From Candidatus Rifleibacteriota bacterium (GTDB lineage Bacteria > Muiribacteriota > Ozemobacteria > Ozemobacterales > Ozemobacteraceae), in contig JAFPZP010000044.1 in NCBI GenBank assembly GCA_017417215.1, positions 1 through 58,662 on the forward strand: a stretch of 58,662 nucleotides of DNA, in the 5' to 3' direction. The notes beneath the pieces are model-generated. The model was not told the DNA's origin. It worked only from the letters and a program-made list of their open reading frames with translations, and searched no databases. Positions 16,338 to 24,400 of this stretch are shown here, piece by piece. Made by a program: the position numbers and the translations under genes. Numbering within the stretch: position 1 is the first letter of the stretch; every line of letters starts with the position of its first letter.

Positions 16338-17789
16338 ATGATTTTAACAGATTTTCTAAAGAGAGTTCCATTGTTTTCTGAATTGAATGATGACGAGTTG
16401 AAAAACTTAGAACAGAAGGCAGAAGTTCTTTGTTTCCCAAGAGATGCTTTTATCTGTAAAGAAGGTCAACAAGCAGATACAATGTTTATTATAAAATCTG
16501 GTATCGTTCAGATTTTCTGTGATGACGGTGCTGGTGGAAAGAAAATTCTTACTCACTTAAAATTAGGTGAATATTTTGGTGAAATGGCTCTTTTGACCGC
16601 TGGACCAAGAACTGCTTCTGTTGTGGCTTTGGCAGAAACTGAAGTAATCAGATTAAAAAAGGCTGATTTTGATGAATTATTAAAAACTCATAACGGAGTT
16701 TGTATAAGTATTATTAAGACTTTGTGCAATCGTTTGTCTAAGACCAACATTGGTGGAGCTCAGATTAAGAGTCACAATGTATTTGCAATTATGGGACCTG
16801 ATACCTCTTCTGGAAAGAGTCTCTTTGCAAGAAATCTTGCTTTGGCAATGTCACATGCTCTTAAAGAAGACGTTTTGCTTTACGACCCCAATCTGAGAGA
16901 CGACAGAGTTGCTAGAATGCTGTCTGTTAAAGACCGCTCTAGAATTATCGATGAATTAGTATCTCGTGAAAGAATTGCAGATATAAGCAAATATGTTGTT
17001 AAATCTCCTTGTGGTTTGCTGACTATATTACCTCAGGAAAATGGTATTACAGATTGTCGTTTAAAGGAATTCCATACCTATGCTTTAATGTCTACTGTTA
17101 TGGAAAACTATAAATATATCGTAGTCGATTCTAGTTCAATGTTTACCAAGGTTACAAAAGAAATTGTTCAGAACTGCAATAAAATCATTTATTTGATTTC
17201 AAGCAAAAACGTTTCTGTAGCAGGTTTGATGGATTATTTCGACAAGACAAGAAGAGAATGGAATGTTTCACCAGATAAGGTAGTTTTTGGAATTAATCAT
17301 AATACCAATGTTACTACAGAAGAAGGTGTGATTACAGATAAAGACAGATCCAGAACTTCTTTTGAAATTCCTTTTATTCCTGAATTCAAAGGTGTAAGAG
17401 ATCCACATCCAGATGGTTCACTTACTGTTCAGGCTAATCCGGAACATGTGTTTAGTAAAATCTGTGATAAAGTCGCAAATGAAGTATTGTATGACCAGAA
17501 GATTGGTTTGGCAATTCCTACATTTGCAGGTGACGTTGCCAAGAGTAATTATGTTGAACGTTGGATAGAAAGCGGTTTACAAGAATTTGCCGTTGATATA
17601 AAGGGTGTAACTTTAAGTGATACTGTTTTGAGAAATGAAAAGCCGTTTAAGATTATTTTTGGTTGCACATCAAAATGGCAACTGAATGAACAGGTTGTTA
17701 AGGTTGTAGATTTCGCAAACAGATTCAAGAAAGAATTTGATGTTAAGAATGTCTATCTGACTTTGAATGGTGAAGAAAGCGTTATATAA
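16338..17789 (+). CDS. Cyclic-nucleotide-binding domain fused to MinD/CpaE-like P-loop ATPase (483 aa)
   Basis: Residues 1 to about 130 form a CRP-type cNMP-binding domain; the phosphate-binding cassette GEYFGEMALLTAGPRTASV keeps the Gly, Glu and Arg expected for ligand binding. No DNA-binding helix-turn-helix follows. Instead residues about 148-400 form a MinD/ParA-like NTPase: FAIMGPDTSSGKSLFARNLA (P-loop about 152-162), LLYDPNLRDDRVARML, YIVVDSSSMF and KIIYLISSKNVSVAG. The rest is an uncharacterised C-terminal region. By analogy with CpaE/TadZ it may localise or switch a surface machine, such as the Tad motor at 3010-7394, in response to a cyclic nucleotide. That role is inference; the domain calls are firm. 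Confidence 0.82.
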   Translation: MILTDFLKRVPLFSELNDDELKNLEQKAEVLCFPRDAFICKEGQQADTMFIIKSGIVQIFCDDGAGGKKILTHLKLGEYFGEMALLTAGPRTASVVALAETEVIRLKKADFDELLKTHNGVCISIIKTLCNRLSKTNIGGAQIKSHNVFAIMGPDTSSGKSLFARNLALAMSHALKEDVLLYDPNLRDDRVARMLSVKDRSRIIDELVSRERIADISKYVVKSPCGLLTILPQENGITDCRLKEFHTYALMSTVMENYKYIVVDSSSMFTKVTKEIVQNCNKIIYLISSKNVSVAGLMDYFDKTRREWNVSPDKVVFGINHNTNVTTEEGVITDKDRSRTSFEIPFIPEFKGVRDPHPDGSLTVQANPEHVFSKICDKVANEVLYDQKIGLAIPTFAGDVAKSNYVERWIESGLQEFAVDIKGVTLSDTVLRNEKPFKIIFGCTSKWQLNEQVVKVVDFANRFKKEFDVKNVYLTLNGEESVI

Positions 17790-17793
17790 GAGA

Positions 17794-17828
17794 AGATATA
17801 AGATATAAGATAGAAGACTGTAGATAGA
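17794..17828. repeat. Degenerate heptanucleotide tandem repeat
   Basis: Five consecutive 7-bp units: AGATATA, AGATATA, AGATAGA, AGACTGT, AGATAGA. The reverse complement resembles the unit of the repeats at 57671 and 58615. Confidence 0.7.
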
Positions 17829-17867
17829 AAAAAACCGCTTGAGAATATTTCACTCAAGCGGTTTTTT
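17828..17867. terminator. Intrinsic terminator after the cNMP/MinD gene
   Basis: Stem AAAAAACCGCTTGAG / CTCAAGCGGTTTTTT with a 9-base loop; T tracts on both strands, so it may also stop leftward transcripts from the peptide array. Confidence 0.92.
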
Positions 17868-17884
17868 GGTGGTTAAAAGAGGGA

Positions 17885-17913
17885 CTTGCAGTTACTAAAA
17901 ATTATGTTATACT
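17885..17913 (+). promoter_or_regulatory. Promoter of antisense RNA A
   Basis: CTTGCA/TTGCAG -35 region, 17 or 16 bp spacer, TATACT at 17908-17913 with an extended -10 (TGT). It aligns base for base with the promoters of copies B and C. Confidence 0.65.
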
Positions 17914-17959
17914 TTAATTAGAGGGTGTAAATGTTGGTAGCACTTACACCCGGTAATTA

Positions 17960-18028
17960 TTAGTTAATCGGCGTTGCTGCGGCTAACAGCATTGCCAACA
18001 CTAACAGTATTAACAAAATCTTATTCAC
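17960..18028 (-). CDS. Hydrophobic micropeptide A (22 aa)
   Basis: GTG start, six G as Shine-Dalgarno at 7 bases. The peptide starts MNKILLILLVLAML, ends LAAATPIN and has one Lys. It resembles Ibs-type type I toxins in size and composition, and also a bare signal peptide with an AxA cleavage site before TPIN. Compared with B and C, the shared A-T-P-(L/I)-N end is coded with different third bases (GCA ACG CCG versus GCT ACA CCA), evidence for selection on the peptide. A conserved GCTATACA -10 element (18057-18062 on this strand) lies about 20-30 bases upstream of the start codon. Confidence 0.6.
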   Translation of the reverse strand: MNKILLILLVLAMLLAAATPIN

Positions 18029-18068
18029 GCTATACCCCCCTTTCAACCTCAAGGACTGTATAGCAGAC

Positions 18069-18120
18069 AAAAGGTTTGTAGGCTTGAATTACGTGAGCTT
18101 TTACAAACCTTTTCTTTTTT
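18069..18120 (+). terminator. Terminator of antisense RNA A
   Basis: 12-bp perfect stem with an internal GGCT/AGCT extension and CTTTTTT tail. Confidence 0.85.
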
Positions 18121-18153
18121 AGCTTTTTTGGAGAAAAGGGAGGGAAGGGAGGC

Positions 18154-18182
18154 TTTACAATTACTAAGAATAGCATTATACT
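18154..18182 (+). promoter_or_regulatory. Promoter of antisense RNA B
   Basis: TTTACA, exactly 17 bp, TATACT, followed at once by the 5' hairpin of the RNA. Confidence 0.8.
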
Positions 18183-18232
18183 TTAATTAGAAGCATTCAA
18201 GCGCTGGAAACACTTGAATGCCTATAGACCGC

Positions 18233-18304
18233 TTAGTTAAGTGGTGTAGCTGAAGCTAACACCATAACGGCGGTTAACAAGAGTATTCTGACTACTCTTT
18301 TCAC
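18233..18304 (-). CDS. Hydrophobic micropeptide B (23 aa)
   Basis: GTG start with AAAGGGAGG at 7 bases, a near-ideal ribosome site in DNA where such sites are rare. The peptide starts MKRVVRILLLTAVMV and ends LASATPLN: two or three basic residues, a hydrophobic core, and an ASA-TPLN end. Its own promoter is probably TTTACA (18349-18354) and TATACA (18328-18333) on the minus strand with a short 15-bp spacer, overlapping the antisense terminator, so mRNA and antisense RNA would be fully complementary. Differs from peptide C at three positions (R/A at 6, L/F at 9, L/V at 10). Confidence 0.65.
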   Translation of the reverse strand: MKRVVRILLLTAVMVLASATPLN

Positions 18305-18343
18305 TGCTATACCTCCCTTTCTCGGTCTGTATAGCGCTTTGGG

Positions 18344-18387
18344 ACCGCTGTAAATCTAGCTATACGTTTAGGTTTATAGCGGTTTTT
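18344..18387 (+). terminator. Terminator of antisense RNA B
   Basis: 15-bp stem ACCGCTGTAAATCTA / TAGGTTTATAGCGGT (two G-T pairs), 10-base loop, then TTTT. Confidence 0.88.
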
Positions 18388-18471
18388 CCATTATTGGATT
18401 TTCAAAGAGCTTATTTTTTAATAAAAGATATATATTTCAAAAAGATTGTTTAAAAGGGAGGGAAGGGAGGC

Positions 18472-18500
18472 TTTACAATTACTAAGAATAGCATTATACT
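18472..18500 (+). promoter_or_regulatory. Promoter of antisense RNA C
   Basis: TTTACA, 17 bp, TATACT, identical in plan to copy B. Confidence 0.8.
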
Positions 18501-18548
18501 TTAGTTAGAAACATTCAGGTGCGTGAACACCCGAATGTTTAATACCGC

Positions 18549-18620
18549 TTAGTTAAGTGGTGTAGCTGAAGCTAACACCATAACGGCGGTAACAAAGAGT
18601 ATTGCTACTACTCTTTTCAT
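18549..18620 (-). CDS. Hydrophobic micropeptide C (23 aa)
   Basis: ATG start with GAAGGGAGG 9 bases upstream. The peptide starts MKRVVAILFVTAVMV and ends LASATPLN. Minus-strand promoter candidate: TTTACA (18667-18672), 17 bp, TATATA (18644-18649), giving an mRNA with a very short leader. Located directly behind yifB, but the own promoter and the repeats argue that it is an independent module. Confidence 0.65.
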   Translation of the reverse strand: MKRVVAILFVTAVMVLASATPLN

Positions 18621-18661
18621 CGCTATATACCTCCCTTCGTCGGTATATATAGCGCTTTGGG

Positions 18662-18705
18662 ACCGCTGTAAATCTAGCTATACGTTTAGGTTTATAGCGG
18701 TTTTT
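18662..18705 (+). terminator. Terminator of antisense RNA C
   Basis: Same 15-bp stem as copy B (arms 18662-18676 and 18687-18701) followed by a T run. Confidence 0.88.
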
Positions 18706-18741
18706 CCATTATTGGATTTTCAAAGAGCTTTTAATTCTTTT

Positions 18742-20274
18742 TTAGTTAGAGTCTAAACTTCTGTATTGTAGAGCTTCTGCCAAATGATGACTTAATACTT
18801 CGTTGCTGTCTTCTATGTCTGCTATGGTTCTTGATATTCTTATTATTTTGTCATAGGCTCTTGCTGATAGCTTTAATGTTTTTGCTGCTTCAACAAGAAG
18901 TTTCTTGGCTTCTTTATTGACTAAGCAGTTTTCTACAAGATTGTTTGAAGAAAGATGAGAATTTAATGCACCTTTATTTGATAAGCGTTGTTTTTGTCTT
19001 TCCCTGGCCATCAGAACTCTTTCTTTTACTTTTTCAGAACATTCACCCTGTGGTTTATCAGCTAATTCATAAGGAGCCAGAGGTGGCACATAGACATGAA
19101 GATCAATTCTATCTAAGAGTGGACCAGATATCTTAGTTCTATATTTATGAATTTGGCTTGGGGTGCAGCTACATTCTTTTTCTGGGTCGTTGGCATAACC
19201 ACAAGGGCAGGGGTTCATAGCGGCAGCGAGCAAGAAATTCGCAGGAAATCTACAGGTTTGTGTTGCTCTGGAAATAGAAACTTGTCCTGTAGTAAGAGGT
19301 TCTCTTAATACTTCTAAGACAAAACGTTTAAATTCCGGTAATTCGTCTAGAAACAAAACACCGTTGTGCGCAAGAGATACTTCACCAGGACTAGGGACTC
19401 TGCCTCCTCCTATTAATGCGATATCTGATATTGTATGATGAGGGTCTCTGAATGTTCTTGTGGTAATAAGACCTGAACCAGGAGGCAAAAGCCCTTTGAT
19501 GCTATAAATGCGTGTAACATCTATAGCTTCGTTAAAATCCAATTGTGGCATTATAGTTGGAAGAGCTCTTGCCAGCATGGTTTTACCTGAACCTGGAGGG
19601 CCACAGAAGATTATATTATGTCCGCCGCTAGCAGCTATTTCCAAAGCTCTTCTTGCAAAAGCCTGACCTTTTATATTAGACATGTCGTTGCTTATAATTT
19701 CTTTACTTACTATGTCTTCATTTGGCGGGGGCAATTTGGAAACATCTGTCGGGGTTAGCGGTTTATCTGATTTAAAGCTATCAATCATTTCTTTGAGGTT
19801 GTTAAAACCAATTACTTCAAAATTAGGAATAACCGTAGCTTCTCTGACATTTTCCATCGGAAGAACAATGCCTTTATAGCCTTTTTTTACTGCCATAAGA
19901 GCTATAGGCAGAATTCCTCTTGTGTGTCTTAAATCGCCATTTAAACTTATTTCTCCGACGAATACATAGCTGGAGGTTAAGTTAACTGGTATAACCTCTG
20001 TAGCACAGAGAATAGAAGTTACAATGGCTAAGTCCAGACCGGAACCTTCTTTTCGTAAATCAGCAGGGGCAAGATTTACTACTAGTTTTGTAGATGGGAA
20101 AGAGATACATGAATTTTTTAAAGCTGTTCTGATTCGTAATTTGGATTCAGTAACAGAGGTATCTGCCAAGCCTACAAGTTCGAATTTTGGTAAACCACCT
20201 GATAAATCAGTTTCTACTGAAACTTCTAATGCTTCAAAACCTGAAATAATAGCAGAAGCAATTTTTGAAAACAT
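18742..20274 (-). CDS. YifB/ComM-family AAA+ ATPase (Mg-chelatase-like)
   Basis: N-terminal Lon-protease-S5-like ChlI domain (residues 1 to about 170, GLPKFELVGLADTSVTESK...LNLAPADLRKEGSGLDLA-type blocks), Walker A FCGPPGSGKTMLARALP (about 222-233), Walker B LFLDELPEF, and the C-terminal CPCGYANDPEKECSC segment with four Cys followed by SGPLLDRIDLHV. ComM members are hexameric helicases that promote branch migration in natural transformation; many bacteria keep the gene without known competence. Length 510 aa is normal. No DNA-processing neighbours; the micropeptide array lies just downstream. Confidence 0.93.
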   Translation of the reverse strand: MFSKIASAIISGFEALEVSVETDLSGGLPKFELVGLADTSVTESKLRIRTALKNSCISFPSTKLVVNLAPADLRKEGSGLDLAIVTSILCATEVIPVNLTSSYVFVGEISLNGDLRHTRGILPIALMAVKKGYKGIVLPMENVREATVIPNFEVIGFNNLKEMIDSFKSDKPLTPTDVSKLPPPNEDIVSKEIISNDMSNIKGQAFARRALEIAASGGHNIIFCGPPGSGKTMLARALPTIMPQLDFNEAIDVTRIYSIKGLLPPGSGLITTRTFRDPHHTISDIALIGGGRVPSPGEVSLAHNGVLFLDELPEFKRFVLEVLREPLTTGQVSISRATQTCRFPANFLLAAAMNPCPCGYANDPEKECSCTPSQIHKYRTKISGPLLDRIDLHVYVPPLAPYELADKPQGECSEKVKERVLMARERQKQRLSNKGALNSHLSSNNLVENCLVNKEAKKLLVEAAKTLKLSARAYDKIIRISRTIADIEDSNEVLSHHLAEALQYRSLDSN

Positions 20275-20384
20275 GATATTAGACTTCCTTTTTCGTAAAT
20301 TAGGAAAATCTAAGTAAAAAAAACATTACTTATTTTTTTCCTATATAGTAATCAATTGAAAAAGGAAAATTGGACAAAAAAAAT

Positions 20385-20414
20385 GAAATATTTTTTCAAA
20401 AGAAAAAATATTTC
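20385..20414 (-). terminator. Terminator of the butyryltransferase gene
   Basis: Perfect 13-bp inverted repeat GAAATATTTTTTC / GAAAAAATATTTC with a 4-base loop; on the minus strand it is followed by ATTTTTTTT. The stem is nearly all A-T, so it is weaker than the others in the window. Confidence 0.6.
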
Positions 20415-20448
20415 GTTGTAGGTGTTCTAATTATTGAATATAAAGTTG

Positions 20449-21333
20449 TTAGAAACCGGCTGCTAAAGCTAGTTTTATAGAGTCTAGTCTTATTTCTTTT
20501 GTGTCGGCTCTTGAAAGAAGGATAACTGGGCATTTGGCACCAATAATCATTCCGCCTGCTCTTGTATTGCCATAATAGAGAATACTTTTACCTAAAATAT
20601 TGCCTGTATCAATATCGGCACAGACCATAACATCAGCATTTCCTTCAAAATTTTTCTTAATATGCTTGATTTTGGCTGATTCTTCAGAAATAACATTGTC
20701 TAATCCAAATGGGCCGTCAACAATACAGTCATCGCCAAAAAGACCTTGTTGGCTCATTTTGGAAAGAACTGCTGCGTCTAAACTGCTCTGAATTTTAGTG
20801 TTTACAAGTTCAGCGGCTGAAAGAACGGCTACTTTTACTGGATTGCAGCCGAACTTTTTGGCTATTTTGCATGCATTTTTTATAATTTCTATTTTGTTTT
20901 CCAGAGTTGGCAATGGAATCATGCCACCATCTGTAAGAAATCTTAATTTACCTTCATGTTCGTAAACAAGTGTATGAGATAAAACGCTAGAATCTTTAAT
21001 ACCTGTTTCTGAATTTAAAACAGCTTTAAGAAGTATTGGAGTAGATATGTTTCCTTTCATCAAGGCTTTGGCTTTACCAATTCTGACTAGTTCAACAGTT
21101 TTAAAGGCTGCTTCTTCCGGAGTTAAAGCGTTAATCATTTCTGGCTTAAAACCAGGAGCGCATTTATCTATGAAGTGTTGCATTATTTCAATATTTCCGA
21201 CAAATATACAGTTTACAAAACCAAGCTTTGAAGCTTCGTAAGCGGCTGTAATGCTGTCTATTTCTTCGGGCATACAAATTGCCAAAGATACTTTTTGGTT
21301 TCCTAACAAATGGTCGATATCTGCAAAATTCAT
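20449..21333 (-). CDS. ptb: Phosphate butyryltransferase / phosphate acetyltransferase-like
   Basis: 294-aa member of the phosphate acyltransferase family: KALMKGNISTPILLKAVLN, LSHTLVYE, FLTDGGMIPLPTLENKIEIIKNA, VAVLSAAE, GPFGLDNVISEESA, VMVCADIDTGNILGKSILYYGNTRAGGMIIGAKCPVIL and the final SRADTKEIRLDSIKLA. Members exchange CoA and phosphate on butyryl- or branched acyl-CoA; with butyrate kinase they yield ATP in fermentation. The length and these blocks fit Ptb better than Pta. No butyrate kinase gene is adjacent, so acetyl/butyryl preference is open. Divergent from dnaE. Confidence 0.85.
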   Translation of the reverse strand: MNFADIDHLLGNQKVSLAICMPEEIDSITAAYEASKLGFVNCIFVGNIEIMQHFIDKCAPGFKPEMINALTPEEAAFKTVELVRIGKAKALMKGNISTPILLKAVLNSETGIKDSSVLSHTLVYEHEGKLRFLTDGGMIPLPTLENKIEIIKNACKIAKKFGCNPVKVAVLSAAELVNTKIQSSLDAAVLSKMSQQGLFGDDCIVDGPFGLDNVISEESAKIKHIKKNFEGNADVMVCADIDTGNILGKSILYYGNTRAGGMIIGAKCPVILLSRADTKEIRLDSIKLALAAGF

Positions 21334-21444
21334 AGTCTTTTTTCCTTTAAAGAATCAATAATCTTATTTTATGTAATTCTACTATAAATATGTGTATAAA
21401 TAAAATAAAAGCTTTAAGCATTTGCGAGCTACTAAAAGAAAAAT

Positions 21445-21473
21445 TTTTAATAAGTATTTATTTTTGATATAAT
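21445..21473 (+). promoter_or_regulatory. Promoter of dnaE placed almost on its start codon
   Basis: Perfect TATAAT at 21468-21473 with a poor -35 (TTTTAA, 17-bp spacer). The expected start is at about 21480-21481, one or two bases before the ATG at 21482. Confidence 0.5.
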
Positions 21474-21481
21474 TGTACATT

Positions 21482-24400
21482 ATGTTGCAAGGAAAAAGAT
21501 ACACAAACTTTGTACATCTTCATGTACATAGCCATTATAGTCTATTAGATGGGGCTGCTCCGGTAAAAGCTATTGTTGATGCTGCCAAACGCTTTAATAT
21601 GCCTGCGGTTTGTATTACAGACCATGGCAATATGTTTGCTGCCATAGAGTTGTATCACGAGGCTATGAAAAAAGGTCTTAAGCCGATAATGGGCTTTGAG
21701 GCTTATATTACGGCAGGTTCTAGATTTGAAAAAACAAAAGAAAGCTTGCGTAATTTTCCTACTCACCATCTGGTTTTATTAGCAAGAAATCAGACTGGTT
21801 ATAAGAATCTTTTAAAATTGGCTTCTGTTGGTCATATTGAAGGCTTCTATTATAAACCAAGAATAGATCATGAAATATTAGAAAAACATAGCGAAGGTTT
21901 GATTGGTCTCAGTGCTTGTCTTGCCGGCGAGATTCCTGCAGCTTTATTAAAAGATGATAAAGAAAAGGCCAAGTCAATATTAAAATATTATCAGTCTGTA
22001 TTTGGTAAAGAAAACTTTTATGTAGAAATACAAAATCATGGTTTAGATGAGCAATTAAAGGTTTTACGTCCTTTGATTGAATTGGCAAGAGAGTGTGAAG
22101 CTCCATTAGTAGCTACTAACGATAGTCACTATGTTAATCCAGAAGATTGGGAAACTCAGGATGCACTTCTTGCTATGTCTACACAGAAAACTCTTGATGA
22201 CCCAGAACGCTTCAGATTTGGTTCAAAAGAATTCTATTATAAATCTCCCAGTGAAATGGAAACACTGTTTGGAGAATGGCCGGAAGCCTTAACTAATACA
22301 GTAAGAATAGCTGACAGATGTAATGTTACTATAAAATTCGGCGAATCGCTTATCCCTGTTTGTCCTGTTCCAGAAGGCAAAACAGAAGAAAGCTATGTAA
22401 GAGAAATCTGTTACAAAGGTTTTAAAGAAAACTATGGTGACAATCCACCCGAAGGAGCGATGGAGAGACTTGAATTTGAGTTGGAAACCATCAAAAAGAT
22501 GGGATACTTCGGGTATTTCCTGATTGTATGGGAATTTATAAATTGGGCAAGAACAAACGGAATACCAGTAGGACCAGGGCGTGGTTCGGCAGCGGGTGCA
22601 ATAGTTGCCTACTGTATGCATATTACAGACATAGACCCAATTAAGTATGATTTACTTTTCGAACGTTTTTTGAATCCAGAACGTATCAGTATGCCTGATA
22701 TTGACGTTGACTTTAGTGATGACGGGCGTCCTGATGTAATTAGGCATGTTCAGGAACTATATGGAGTTCCTAAGGTTTCACAGATTATAACCTTTAACTA
22801 CATGTTGGCAAAGAATGCCATTCGTGGGGTAGGGCGTATAATGGGTATGCCTGTTAGCGAAGTTGGTAAGATTGCCAAACTTGTTCCTGATAAACCTGGA
22901 ACACATTTGAAAAAATGTCTTGAAGAAGTTCCTGAACTAAAAAATTTAAAAGAAAATGGCACTGAAGAAGAAAAGAAACTCTTAAGGCTTGCTACTTCTG
23001 TTGATGGTCTGGCAAGTCATACTGGTGTTCATGCTTGCGGTATAATTATATCTTCTATGAACTTGGACGAAGTTTCTCCTGTTACCAAAGACCCTAATGC
23101 AAAAGAAGGAGATTTGAGTCTTGTTGTTTCTCAATATGAAAAACATGCTGTAGAAGATATTGGTTTGCTTAAGATGGACTTTTTGGGCTTGAAAACCCTC
23201 AGTGTTTTGAAAAATGCTTTTGAAAATGTTGAAGAAACCCATTCAGATGCTGATCCTGAACAGAAAAAGAAACTGATGGTTTTGAGACGTTTCTTGGATC
23301 TTAGAAAGAAGCAGGATCCAAATAATATTCCAGATCCGAAATTAGAAGAAGAAATCAATAAAGAAGCTCAACCTTTGTTGGAATTTAACGACCCTGGTGT
23401 TTATGACCTTTTACAAAAAGGTTTAACCTTAGGGGTATTTCAGTTAGAATCTGCTGGTATGCGAGGTCTTCTTAAAAGACTGTTGCCCTCTGAATTTACA
23501 GATATTATAGCTCTCTTGGCGATGTATCGTCCTGGTCCTTTAAAATCAGGTATGGTTGACGATTTTGTAGAAAGAAAACATGGCCGTGCAGAATTAACAT
23601 ATCCTCATCCTAGTCTTGAACCTGTTTTAAAAGATACTTACGGAGTTTATCTATATCAGGAACAGGTTATGCTTACCTCTCGTGTTCTTGCTGGCTTTAC
23701 AAAAGGTCAGGCAGATAGCTTACGTAAAGCTATGGGTAAGAAAATAAAAGAAAAAATGGAGGAAATGGGGAAGAAATTTATTGAAGGTTCTATTAAAAAT
23801 GGTGTAGATCCTGATTTAGCCAAGAAAATATTTGATTTGATGGCTGGTTTTGCTGAATACGGCTTCAATAAATCTCATTCCGCCGCCTATGCTGTAGTTA
23901 CATACAGAACGGCTTATATGAAGGCCCATTATCCTGCTGAATTTATGGCGTCTTGTTTAACTTCTGAAACAGATGACACAGATAAAATTGCTGAATATGT
24001 TGATGAATGCAGAGCTTTAGGGATTGAAGTCCTTCCACCGGATGTTAACCATTCAAAGGGTAAATTCAGAGTTGAAGGCAAAAAAATTAGATATGGTCTC
24101 AGCGCTTTGAAAGGTGTAGGTTCTGGACCAGTAGAAGCTATTGAGAATGCAAGAGATAAAGGTGGTCCTTTTAAGGACTTAGGTGACTTTATACAAAGAG
24201 TTGATTCAGACCAGATTAATGTAAGAGTATTAGATGCCTTAGTAAAATCAGGTGCTTTTGACTGCTTTGGTTTAAAAAAGAGTCAGCTTTTGCAAATGTG
24301 TGAAGAAGGCTTGAAACAGACTCAGGTTCAAAGAAAAGCAAAAAATTCTGGTCAGGCAACCTTTTTCGATTTATTGGGTGATGACGCAGAAGGAATGGGA

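Larger units (their letters stand above)
17920..18120 (+). ncRNA. Predicted ~200-nt antisense RNA A
   Basis: Begins about 7 bases after TATACT with a hairpin (17923-17930 with 17944-17951, GGGTGTAA/TTACACCC). It runs antisense through the stop, body, start and Shine-Dalgarno of peptide A and ends at a 12-bp stem AAAAGGTTTGTA/TACAAACCTTTT followed by CTTTTTT (18069-18120). It has the same plan and length as B and C although the sequence has diverged strongly. A role as antitoxin is inferred from the layout. Confidence 0.6.
18189..18387 (+). ncRNA. Predicted ~200-nt antisense RNA B
   Basis: Starts about 7 bases after TATACT; 5' hairpin GCATTCAAG/CTTGAATGC (18193-18201 with 18213-18221); covers peptide B from past its stop to past its ribosome site; ends at the 15-bp terminator 18344-18387. 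Read on the other strand the 5' hairpin lies just behind the peptide stop and may end the peptide mRNA. Confidence 0.68.
18134..18413. repeat. Direct repeat copy B of the peptide/antisense module
   Basis: About 280 bp, nearly identical to 18452-18732, starting AAAAGGGAGGGAAGGGAGGC and ending TTCAAAGAGCTT. It holds one whole module. The 39 bases between the copies are AT-rich filler. Confidence 0.9.
18507..18705 (+). ncRNA. Predicted ~200-nt antisense RNA C
   Basis: 5' hairpin AAACATTC/GAATGTTT (18509-18516 with 18533-18540) whose upper stem differs from copy B yet still pairs, then antisense to peptide C and its ribosome site, ending at the 15-bp terminator 18662-18705. The stem changes relative to B keep the fold, which supports an RNA function. 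Confidence 0.68.
18452..18732. repeat. Direct repeat copy C of the peptide/antisense module
   Basis: Second near-identical copy of the 280-bp unit at 18134; it abuts the end of yifB. Confidence 0.9.

Noticed and set aside
17920..18705. CRISPR-like array from the three repeated units
   Set aside because: Units are about 280 bp with promoters and terminators; no short direct repeats with unique spacers.
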